Below the pieces are notes generated by a model that had not been told where the DNA came from, did no database searches, and saw nothing but the letters and a program-made list of their open reading frames with translations. A program made the position numbers and the translations under genes. Source: Phallusia fumigata (lineage: Eukaryota; Chordata; Ascidiacea; Phlebobranchia; Ascidiidae). Taken from it: a stretch of 20,981 nt of DNA. The DNA is taken from the NCBI GenBank assembly GCA_008931825.1, contig QXVZ01012667.1, positions 1-20,981 on the forward strand, read 5' to 3'. Position 1 is the first letter of the stretch. Every line of letters starts with the position of its first letter. Positions 9,392-17,124 of this stretch are shown here, piece after piece.

Positions 9392-9997
9392 CTACGTATT
9401 GAATAGGTACAGAGGGACCGACTCGAGCATGAGACGATAACGATCTCTTGCAGCCCCTAGTATTTCCGGGTTCTTAAAGTCCACGGTGTGCGATTTGTTG
9501 TTGAGTAGATGGTGGCATACCTCCAGACGTTTTCTTCCGCTGGTGTTCTGTGATCCGAGTGCCAAGGTTGCCTCTCGTCTCTCCAACGAAGGTACTTCCA
9601 CACGAACATGTCAGACGATATACCACTGAGGAACGGTTGATGGTCCTCTGTGGTTGGTGGAACATGCGTAGACGTACCTTTTCTTCTGTTGTGTTAAGAT
9701 GAAAGCGTGTGAGGTCTTTCTGGATGTGGTTATTAATATCTCCAAGATATGGCAGCTTGATAAAAACGAATTTGGTTGTGGAGTCCAAACCTGCAGATCG
9801 ATTAGAAGCGTGTTGTTTGTTGTTTAGAACGGATCGAATGCGATATTAATTTATATGGGTATCCATTCCTTTGGAGGGCACGTGTTATGTATTTAAACTC
9901 CTCGTGCATGTTTTGGTACGAGCTTGCAATCTTGTATGCTCGATCAACTGAGGAGCGCTCAAGGTTGGCTTTGTGCTGGCAAGGCACAAAACTTGCC
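9392..9997 (-). pseudogene. Penelope-like linker and GIY-YIG endonuclease, broken
   Basis: The linker has HKANLERSSVDRAYKIASS, EEFKYITRALQRNGYP and, after a stop and frame change near 9803, FIKLPYLGDINNHIQK. The GIY-YIG nuclease follows: SSVVYRLTCSCGSTFVGET (the VVYRL and FVGET pieces stand for GIY and YIG, with a Cys-x-Cys metal-ligand pair) and RGNLGTRITEH with the conserved arginine. A second frameshift near 9540 moves to the frame giving CHHLLNNKSHTVDFKNPEIL and RYRLMLESVPLYLF, the usual C-terminal end. The nuclease nicks target DNA for priming by the RT. Two frame breaks and a stop make it a pseudogene. Confidence 0.83.
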
Positions 9998-10558
9998 TAT
10001 TTGGCGTAAGGACCGGTGTAGGTGGGCTTTCGGTAAGTCTTGGTGTCAACTAGTCCCTCCGTTCGATCTACCAGAACATTAAGGAATGAAATTTGTTTTT
10101 GACACTCAACCTCTTTTTCAAACTTAATGTTGCGATTTACTTTGTTTAGGTTGTTATAAAAGATATCGATTAAGGAGGAATCATGGAAGGTGAGAAACAG
10201 ATCGTCAACGTATCGACATAGAAGTTTGGGTCTGTGATGCAATAGGTGAACCCATAGCTACACCATCTAGTTGCTTGTAGATCTGACCATTGAACTGAAG
10301 TGTTGTTTCTGATGTGGTACATTGAAGCAACTTTTTTAACCGACGCTTGTTGAGGCCTCGAAATGAATCGGTTTCATCCCGAAACGTATCCTCGAGTATG
10401 AGGTCAATAGTGTAGTCGACCGGAACGTTTGTAAAAAGACTTATTGCATCGAAGGTAGCCATTACCACATTCTTAAGTGAACTTTCATGGATCCTGAATA
10501 TAAACTCAAATGATTCTTTGACTGCACGCATTGGTTCCAGGGCGCAAACCAGCACATA
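9998..10558 (-). pseudogene. Penelope-type reverse transcriptase, partial and broken
   Basis: Such enzymes copy the element RNA at a nick made by the linked nuclease. Starting at 10558, KESFEFIFRIHESS leads into motif A, FDAISLFTNVPVDYTID (about 10462-10412), then RRLKKLLQCTTSETTLQFNG and the motif DGVAMGSPIA. Next, after an internal deletion of perhaps 20 residues and a frame change near 10240, comes the catalytic box RYVDDLFLTF (about 10215-10190), followed by NIKFEKEVE, ISFLNVLVDR and TYRKPTYTGPYAK. A single TAG at 9998 then interrupts an otherwise continuous frame into the linker. All the fingers upstream of motif A are gone. Recognition of the family is strong; function is very unlikely. 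Confidence 0.85.
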
Positions 10559-10620
10559 AGGTCAACACACCACTGCGTCCCATTCTGTATTCTGCAGGCT
10601 ACTTTAGGCTTGCGCCCTGG
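10537..10620. repeat. 11-bp inverted repeat at the 5' edge of the Penelope fragment
   Basis: CCAGGGCGCAA (10537-10547) is matched exactly in reverse complement by TTGCGCCCTGG (10610-10620), 62 bases apart. It straddles the point where reverse transcriptase homology ends and could be the footprint of a rearrangement (template switch) that truncated the element, or chance. Confidence 0.5.
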
Positions 10621-10984
10621 CATCAATAGCACTGGCTGTCAGAAAGTTTTAGAAAATACTTTTAAAGATTTCATAACTTAAACTGCTAAAAGGGCTACAA
10701 CGGTTCCTCACACGTTAAACAATAAACCTACGAAATAAAATAAGTTGAAATAACCACAGATTTGTCGTCAGCACTGTTCCAAAAGTAGCTGTTTTCTACA
10801 CACGACATCCAGAAATTCAGCGGACGTGCATAGTCGGTCATGTATGACAAAAATTCTGAAGGATAGACAGGAATAACTTACCAGCACCATCAGTACAGAC
10901 AATCAAATCAGGAAGGTTCTGAGCGCTTCGGTCGCCTCAAACACAAGCGGATTGGCGTAACATATCTAAACAATTTTACGCAAA
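10621..10984. other. No recognisable gene
   Basis: No motif could be placed here. On the minus strand a frame reading LPDLIVCTDGAG runs into a GGTAAGT donor-like site near 10880-10890, which could be an exon end of an unknown gene, but nothing around it supports this. Confidence 0.35.
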
Positions 10985-11036
10985 ACGGAATTTCCCGATG
11001 TGTGTAGGTGCAATTGATGGCAAACACGTTGCCACA
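10985..11036 (+). pseudogene. Isolated 52-nt fragment of Harbinger transposase
   Basis: The frame reads NFPMCVGAIDGKHVATQ, the region around the first catalytic aspartate (GAIDGKH) of PIF/Harbinger transposases. Over 43 nt it differs at only three places from the matching part of the minus-strand transposase at about 15132-15174, so both come from the same family. Homology stops sharply on both sides: the next bases read an unrelated frame, and no other transposase motif follows. Confidence 0.7.
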
Positions 11037-12674
11037 CAAAGACTGTGCCTGTTTTTCTTTAAACACGTTGACCAACATTCCTGTTTGGATTCAATTGCAA
11101 TGGAAGTTCTTTCCGTCTGGGTTGGTTTATCAATTCTGTAGTTAAACTTTGTTTCCTATTTTACACTCTTCTCCGGAAAGTACTTTTCAAAATGCTTGCT
11201 GTTTTTCAATACTTTGGTTCATAGTTCGCTCCTCATCACTTATGGAGGAATGTGACTGAAAGCTTTCATTTGAAAAGCAATTTGAAGTGTCAAAAAACTG
11301 ACCTGTACTCACCACTTCATCACACGAATTTATTCATTTTATTTATGTCTGTAAGAAACGGAAATTTAACCATTAACATTTTTTTTCAAAAAATACTGAG
11401 CTATTGTGGAGTCACTGATTACCCTTCTGAAAAACTTTATGTATTTGCATGCCATTTATCTGTTTGTACAGTACCAAATATTTTCAGATACCTTAAATTG
11501 CAAAGACACAACCTCATCATCACTATGATAATAGAGCACTTAGTAATAGAGGCAACACTTCGAAATGGCTTTAGAATGGTCACGCTTGGATGTCCCGGTT
11601 AAAAATTGACAGTTGCCTACGACGCCAGCTACAATTACAGGACATACGAGGGTATGAATTGAAAATGAAGCGCTGCTGTATCTCCAAACAAGGTTATTAT
11701 AGTCTCTGCGTGTTACTGTTAGATCGGAGTTCGGAAAAAATTGAAGATCAAACGTCACGGGATAAATCAGAGACAATTTATCTAGGTTACCCAAGAGACT
11801 TTTGGTAAAATGGCATGTTGCACAAGGAAACGTTGGTAGCTTTATTCGACGATCTGTGCTTTTTTCACAAAACTATTTGCATTATCGGGACAGCAATATA
11901 CATCACCGGTGACCAAAAAATCGTACGTTCAGAAAGTAAAAAACTTTTATTCCAATGTTTATTTTCAATGTTACATATGCTTAAAAGATGTCACTGCAAA
12001 AAAAGTATGTACTGTGTAACACATGCATTTATGTAAACTTTTGCAATTTATGTTGCAATTAAAAACGTTGCCATACCTAATAAAATATAATATTATTTTG
12101 TGCCAGTATATAGCTATCCATGTATGAAAAGTGGATTGCAACTTATGGATGTAGACTGTTGAAGGTTCTATTGCTAGTTAAACTAAATCTTTCCAAGTAC
12201 TACAGAGGTGGTAGTACAACTACATCTCCAAACTAATTTGTGGTGTGGCCTTTGTTATTGTAGTTGTAATGTGTTTTAGTAAATTTGGTAAACACTGCAC
12301 TCACTGCTTAAGATAACATGATCTTTTTACAGAATGTGCTTGGGTGAGATAGAAATGACGGATGATCTTTATGCTTATATAAGGGTCAAAACACATTTGT
12401 ATTTCTGGTGAGATTTATTAAAACATTTGCATTCTACACGTACAGTAATTTTAAACTGTACTAAACATTGATTTGTTAGGACACAGAAATTGAAAAGAAA
12501 CAGTAAAATAAAATGCATGGCAAAAGATGATTTTAAAATCTAATGCAAAACTGCTGGTTGAAAAGGGCCATCAATTTTAACATGTTTTTGTTTTAGAGAA
12601 TCAAGAATCCCTCTTACACCACCGAAAAGTTTTGCTGACTTTTTTGTCTACAAATTTAAACAAGAAACAATAAA
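11037..12674. other. No recognisable gene
   Basis: Frames of up to 116 codons (for example 11252-11602 and 11590-11808, +) are present, but none shows a motif I recognise and their composition looks non-coding. Small structures: a hairpin with 7-bp arms, GTACTAC/GTAGTAC, at 12197-12217, and a palindromic TATA-like CTTATATAAG at 12374-12383. The stretch just left of 12675 should hold the 3' end of the BEL/Pao element, but I cannot define a long terminal repeat. Confidence 0.4.
12374..12383. promoter_or_regulatory. TATA-like palindrome
   Basis: CTTATATAAG reads the same on both strands. On the minus strand it lies about 290 bases beyond the BEL/Pao pol end, where a 3' long terminal repeat could sit; on plus it has no gene after it. 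Motif only. Confidence 0.15.
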
Positions 12675-13710
12675 TTAATATATTTGTTTCTGGTAGGTAT
12701 CCACGACTCTCCACGTCAGCCATCTACCTCGCGGGACGGAATTGTCCGCGAAAAGAACAAGATCGTCATGCGCAAGATTGCGCTCTGGAACTGTCCATTT
12801 TTGCCGAACTTGTAGAATCGGCAAGTACTCGTTAACCCATCTTGACCAAAATGTATTGGCCAGGTACTGCACCTGATGCCAACGACATCTTAAGTAGTTG
12901 TCCTTGTCGAAAACCCCTGGCGGTAATATATCACAATGCCCCAGCAACACCAGATGGTTCGGCATTAAAGGTTCGTCGCTTTCCGCATCCACAGGAACTG
13001 GAGTGAGTGGTCGCGAGTTTAAGACCGCTATGACATGGCGTTTGTTCAGACATCAGAGCACTTAGTAGTTTCCGAACAGAACGGATAAGCCGCTCCCAGA
13101 TTCCACCCATGTGACTTGCAGTGGGTGGGTTGAAGGGCCATTCAATGTCGCGCTGTCTGAGACAATCATGAATTTGTGCTTGATTCCAATCCTTTAACGA
13201 ATCGCGCAGAACGCGCTCAGCTCTGATAAAATTGGTCCCATTGTCGCTGAAGATCTTCTTTGGTTCTCCTCGGCGACCAATGAATCTCCGCAATGCATCG
13301 ATAAAGGAATCGTTGATCGTTAACAGCGAGTGCGCAATTTCGATAAGCACAGAATGCACTGTCATACAGGTAAATATACACCCGTAGCACTTGAATTCGT
13401 TCCTTCCTTGCTTACCAACAAAGACCCAAAGTAGTCCACTCCAACGTATGTGAATGAAGGCTCGTCTGGCGTTATACGCTCAGTCAAACACTACTCTGAC
13501 CTTTCCGGGTTTCTGCGGATGCAGAACCGGGTGATGAGGCAAATACCATATGGACCATCTTCTTCTCGATGTTCAGCTTTGAGACGCTGGGCGTACCCAT
13601 TCTTCAGATAACCGTTGATCGTCTTGTACTTCTGACGCAAGTGACTGTCGTTATTCAAACGACGCTTCAGGTAGCATAGTCTCTGTACAGCTTGCTTGGC
13701 GGTGTGGTGA
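12675..13710 (-). pseudogene. BEL/Pao retrotransposon pol remnant, internally deleted
   Basis: Read from 13710 downward. First comes the segment before the reverse transcriptase (LCYLKRRLNNDSHLRQKY, NGYLKNGYA), then, after a frame change, the first RT motif [16 protein letters not shown]. The sequence then jumps, at about 13490, straight into the integrase: most of the RT, the RNase H and the zinc-binding N-terminus are missing. The integrase shows its three acidic positions in [18 protein letters not shown] and [12 protein letters not shown], with frame breaks near 13365 and 13030. A C-terminal part follows ([38 protein letters not shown]), ending at the stop at 12675 before the usual tail. 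No gag, protease or long terminal repeat is seen. The protein could not function. Confidence 0.87.
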
Positions 13711-13825
13711 AACTAGTAATTAAACAATTTGTTTGACTGAGTTGATAAAATTAGGACCTTGCAATGTGGAAACTACACTATGTTTAAAATTAATGGCAGG
13801 AAATCCATTAAATTCAGTTTCACCA
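13705..13825. repeat. 10-bp inverted repeat at the BEL/Harbinger boundary
   Basis: TGGTGAAACT (13705-13714) is mirrored exactly by AGTTTCACCA (13816-13825). The left copy lies where BEL/Pao homology ends. It may mark the end of an inserted element, but I did not find the same sequence on the far side of the Harbinger gene pair. Confidence 0.3.
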
Positions 13826-13973
13826 GTACGACAAAAAGGTAACAAATACTTACCAGGTTGGATTTTTTTGTATATGTATGGGAATAGTGATGACATATTT
13901 CTTTTAATTACCCATTTGCTACTGGGTTAAGGTTGAACTGTGTTTAATTTTAAGAATCCAATACTGCAACTTT

Positions 13974-14142
13974 AGATTCTACGCGAGAGGTCATGGCTTC
14001 TGCTTTGGCCCAAATTGAAAAGAAAAAGCAAAGGACCATGACCTCTTGTTATGGAGAAATTATTGGAAAAAGGCTGGAAGCAATAGGGGAGGTAAGTGAA
14101 CAAAACATTCATGAAGCGTATAAAATAAAATTTGAAAAATAA
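13974..14142 (+). pseudogene. Possible C-terminus of a Harbinger accessory (Myb/SANT-like) protein
   Basis: From an acceptor-like CAACTTTAG at about 13973, one frame runs to a stop at 14140, giving MASALAQIEKKKQ, YGEIIGKRLEAIG and then NIHEAYKIKFEK. The pattern (a Tyr-Gly block, then an amphipathic block rich in Ile, Ala, Lys and Glu at the very end) is like the C-termini of the DNA-binding second proteins that Harbinger transposons carry. It converges on the transposase gene 270 bases away. A strong GAGGTAAGT donor motif lies inside the frame (14089-14097), so the true transcript may splice here instead. Family recognition is weak; position is the main support. Confidence 0.35.
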
Positions 14143-14410
14143 TTACCTACACTGTGTTAAATTGTTGTTAAAAATAAATTTTGTTTAATGTTTTTTCCAG
14201 CTGTCATGCTGTTTTCTTACTGTGTGACATTTATTGTTTTTTTTCTGTGTTCGCTGTGCAACTTAACTTATTTTTTTAATTTACTCAAAAATCTATGATA
14301 GCTTTATCATTTTACATTAGTTTTCAACTAATAAAATTCCACAGATGAAATTGCCATTTTTAATTTTGTTGTAACAAAGTATATCAAGAGTGAAAAGAAA
14401 AAACGTTTTA

Positions 14411-15231
14411 CTACAGAAAGTAATGAAATACAAAAATGTACAAACCCTGATTTACAATGGTATATTGCCAGTCAACTTCCCCTTTTACAGAATTAAAATA
14501 ATTCTTTAATTTGTCCCTGATTTCTCCGGCGTAAGGTATTTTGCGCACTTTCAAGCCAAGTACCGCTTGTAACTCTTCCATATTCGCTTAGATGATCTAT
14601 GTCAGTGTTTATAATGTATTGGCGGTTAGCCGCTGGTTTTGGTCATATTTTTTTCTGCAGCCAATTATGTAGACCCACCACAGCTTTGACAGCCTTTTCT
14701 TCATTAACTGCCATGGATCCTCGCAACACTCTCCACCTCTGAACAAGTATTCCGAAAGTATTTTCTGATAGCAAAAAAGGCAAATAACAAACCTCTACTA
14801 AATCAGTAAAGTTTCCTCTTTTCAGTAGGTAGGCCACGATCAGGATAGGGGCGCATCAGATGATCCATGAGGGGGAAAGCATTGTCGTCAACCAGACAGT
14901 ATGGCACCTCGACATCGCTTCCTGGCAAACGTTCAGATGGAGGAAGGTTGAGGAGATCGCGTTTTAATTTTTTTCGCATCTCGGAATGGGAGAACACTCC
15001 ACCATCACTATGTCTGCCGGTATCACCTATGTCCACCATTGTGAAACAATAGTTTGCATCACAAACTCCCAGCAAAACGATGCTATTAAACCCTTTGTAG
15101 TTGTAAAATTCTGTGCCTGCATTATGTGGTTTTTGTATGGCAACGTGTTTTCCATCAATTGCACCCACACACATCAGGAAGTTCCAGGCCGTTGGTCTCC
15201 CAAAGTTGAGAACTTTAATGTAGCGGTGTGA
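14411..15231 (-). pseudogene. PIF/Harbinger transposase (HARBI1-like), partial and broken
   Basis: Harbinger transposases cut with a DDE triad. From 15231 downward: TAWNFLMCVGAIDGKHVAIQ (first Asp), FYNYKGFNSIVLLGVCDANY, then DIGDTGRHSDGGVF (second Asp), LPGSDVEVPYCLVDDNAFPL and LMRPYPDRGLP. A stop and frame change follow near 14803, and ENTFGILVQRWRVLRG carries the expected Glu. Beyond a stop at 14643, another frame gives YAGEIRDKLKNYF and GEVDWQYTIV, the usual C-terminal block, ending at 14411. The N-terminus with its helix-turn-helix is missing. Between TEKRKLY and ENTFG lies an extra 28-nt stretch beginning GT and ending AG. All three acidic residues are present but in different frames. 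Confidence 0.87.
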
Positions 15232-15689
15232 TTTGATCGAAATCTATGTAGCCTGGATCTGTACCGACCATCGCACTAGGGTTTCCGAATTTTGTCTGTC
15301 TCTTAGAGAATACTTCAACTCATTTTTTGCACAACAGCATCGGTTCTCTGTTAAAGCAAACAGTAAAGCGTCACAATACGCAAGTATTATACACACACAT
15401 AGCGATAAATTCACACCTGGAAACATGTCTAAACATGCAATGTTAAGAAAGTCATCACAGAAATTAATGTTTATAATTTTTACACACTAAAAGGTTAGCA
15501 CATTACCCACATCCAAACTTAGGCTAATTCAAACTGCAAACACTGAACACGCTGCTGCCAGCTCACTAGTCACCAGCATGAAAGCATGAACTTAGAACAG
15601 AGAAAGAAATGAACGTTTTAGCAATTCTGTAACAATGCGGTTCAGTATTTCTTGGCAAAACAACCCCAACCCCGTTTGCAAATTCCCCA
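15232..15689. other. No recognisable gene
   Basis: This lies between the Harbinger transposase and the PolB fragment. The N-terminal transposase exon and the terminal repeat would be expected here, but I cannot identify them. Frames at 15233-15490 and 15244-15426 carry no motif. Confidence 0.4.
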
Positions 15690-16318
15690 GAAAAAATCTT
15701 CAAAAATGTACTAAAGGTTGTGCGAACCGGTCAGGTGTTTGGCTCAGTTGAATGTGACATTTCTGTTCCCCTCGACAAACACGCGTATTTCAATAAAATG
15801 TGCCCCATTTTTAAAAACATTGAAGTCTCATGTGCAGACATTGGTGATTTTGCTATTTCAGCCTGATGTTTGTTGTCGCGAGTGCAAGCAGTTCGATATG
15901 GGAACACCTGGTCTCTTTAAAGTGGAGTGGAGATGCAATTGTTGCTGTTGCTCTTACCTCCAAAACCTACTTTTGCTCCAGACCAACTGACAAGCACGCT
16001 TGCAAGGGAATCCATAAACCTCAGAACCTCGTCACTCTTCAGATCTATTTGGACGTTTTAAAAACAAAGGTGAACAGTTGTGGGGTAAACACTGGCTTTC
16101 GGGCTGTTAATCAAAGATTTGCATGTATGGCATCAGCTATTTTTAACCCAACCGTAAAGTTTTGTCATATGGTATTTCCACAGAGCTGTTGGGTATTTAA
16201 ATTCATCACAATTTCTTATTGTGTTCTTGTGTTTGTTTGTTTTTTTGATTGCAATAAAACATTAAGTGACACTTTGTGTGAGAAACAAATGTTCTGCAAA
16301 AATAAGGCACCCTCCTAA
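15690..16318 (+). pseudogene. Polinton-type family B DNA polymerase, internally deleted fragment
   Basis: The first part reads VVRTGQVFGSVECDISVP, PIFKNIEVSCADIGDFA (15717-15863), like the region ahead of the polymerase palm. After a stop at 15864 the frame changes and continues with RECKQFDMGTPGLFKVEW, then after another frame change GDAIVAVALTSKTYFCS, HACKGIHKPQN and NTGFRAVNQ (to about 16120), the C-terminal part of the same polymerases. The central portion, including the palm motif with its catalytic aspartates, is missing between the two parts, a loss I estimate at about 200 residues. The tail to the stop at 16316 is hydrophobic and unlike the family. It could not polymerise DNA. Confidence 0.6.
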
Positions 16319-16469
16319 CTTAGATATCCTCCCACTCAGTACTCTGAATTCGCCACTGCCATAATGCAAAATGCTTCTTTGCTACACGAAAGGCGCACTT
16401 TTAAGAAAACCCTATTCAACAAGTAACGATGCTAAAATATCATGTCAAAATGGAGTTTTCCCATCAATT

Positions 16470-16782
16470 TTACGACTTCCTTTTGCCAGCGTTTAGCAGG
16501 ACAAACATCCAGCCTGACGGCGAGAAGCCAATGGTGAGCACTGTCCCTGAATCGTAGTAACCCATCGCGAGTGTAAAGGTTTTGACATCGCCCTTATCGC
16601 TATCCAATCTGAACCAACCTTCCCTGACCTGAAAGTTTTTCCACCAGCGGGAAAAGTAAAAATCACCAAGTGCCACTTTCCACGTACCCGGTTCCAATGT
16701 GGGGAAGCTGCATGACAAAGTCTGTGACTGTATTCTCTGGAAAAAAGCGGCTGCTACTGTTGCTCAGGAGAGTGATATATAC
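16470..16782 (-). pseudogene. Polinton penton-like (transposon-derived F54H12.2-type) fragment
   Basis: From about 16782 one frame gives an N-terminal pattern with LLSNSSSRFFPENTVTDF. A one-base shift near 16705 leads to the frame with TLEPGTWKVALGDFYFSRWW and, further on, LAMGYYDSGTVL. The order (Ser-Asn-rich start, PENT, a GxWxVAL beta strand, an aromatic Trp block, then GYY) is that of the N-terminal domain of Polinton minor capsid (penton) proteins, often annotated as transposon-derived protein F54H12.2. The rest is absent: the frame stops at 16470 after about 100 residues, where the family is several times longer. Assignment is by motif order only. Confidence 0.5.
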
Positions 16783-17018
16783 TTAGCGTTTTCGCAGGCG
16801 AACAACATCATCCAAATATATGGATTCGGTTGGCCGATTGTCAAGTTGACAAGGCTGGCGATCACGACAATAAAAATAAGAAAGACCTGGGACAGAAAAA
16901 CGACTTCACCACGAGGCAATGACCGACCAAAGCAATTCCAAACGGCCTCAGGACTGTACGGTACACTAGCCGGAGTACGTGATGACGTTGTCAACTTTGA
17001 TCCACGAAATAAAGCCAT
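16764..17018 (-). CDS. Small membrane-segment ORF of the Polinton remnant, unknown
   Basis: This 84-codon frame is open from ATG at 17018 to a stop at 16764. The middle holds VPYSPEAVWNCFGRSLPRGE, then a single strongly hydrophobic stretch (VFLIFIVVIASLVNLTIG, about residues 45-62) ending in an Asn-x-Thr site, then PNPYIWMMLF. Its start overlaps the integrase chromodomain frame, and its end runs into the penton-like frame. A similar short one-pass protein between integrase and capsid genes is something I associate with Polintons, but I cannot name it. It may be a true ORF or part of a decayed larger one. It has no in-frame stop, unlike its neighbours. Confidence 0.35.
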   Translation of the reverse strand: MALFRGSKLTTSSRTPASVPYSPEAVWNCFGRSLPRGEVVFLSQVFLIFIVVIASLVNLTIGQPNPYIWMMLFACENAKYISLS

Positions 17019-17124
17019 CCGAGTAGTTTAACCATTTTTGAGGCATTTGCTCAACACCCCGTTTTTCGTCTAACATCTTTTCGATTCGGTATGTCTCCTT
17101 TTGGACATGTTGCAGACACAGCTT
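16966..17124 (-). pseudogene. Integrase C-terminal chromodomain (Polinton-type)
   Basis: The frame reads LQHVQKETYRIEKMLDEKRG and then KWLNYSDGFISWI, stopping at 16966. This is a chromodomain: Tyr-Arg-Ile-Glu-Lys strand, a Lys-Trp core and the final Ser-Trp-Ile. In retroviral-type integrases of Polintons a chromodomain ends the protein, and a Leu-Gln-x-Val stretch like the one seen here precedes it. Upstream of about 17124 the homology breaks off, so the zinc finger and DDE core are absent. A chromodomain from a chromovirus (Gypsy) integrase is the alternative; the adjoining penton-like fragment favours Polinton. Confidence 0.6.

Larger units (their letters stand above)
9097..10558 (-). mobile_element. 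Penelope-like retroelement, 5'-truncated
   Basis: The order on the minus strand is reverse transcriptase (palm), linker, GIY-YIG endonuclease, 3' untranslated part, hammerhead-like motif, as in endonuclease-positive Penelope-like elements. The 5' portion of the RT gene and any upstream terminal repeat are absent: homology starts near 10558, at an 11-bp sequence that recurs inverted at 10610-10620. Confidence 0.85.
15690..17124. mobile_element. Polinton/Maverick remnant
   Basis: Three gene types typical of these large self-synthesising transposons occur within 1.4 kb: a protein-primed family B DNA polymerase fragment (+, 15690-16318), an integrase C-terminal chromodomain (-, 16966-17124) and a penton-like capsid fragment (-, 16470-16782), with a small hydrophobic ORF between the last two. 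The polymerase and the other genes face each other, which fits a polymerase gene opposed to the integrase-capsid block. No terminal repeats, ATPase, protease or major capsid gene are visible, so this is a collapsed core only. Confidence 0.65.

Noticed and set aside
14640..14837. Separate small gene with GILVQRWRVLRG
   Set aside because: It is the C-terminal catalytic part of the frameshifted Harbinger transposase, not an independent gene.
14867..15231. Plus-strand frames of 61 and 81 codons
   Set aside because: They are antisense shadows of the minus-strand Harbinger transposase.
16699..17031. 110-codon plus-strand frame
   Set aside because: Antisense to the integrase tail, the small membrane ORF and the penton-like fragment, which carry recognisable motifs.
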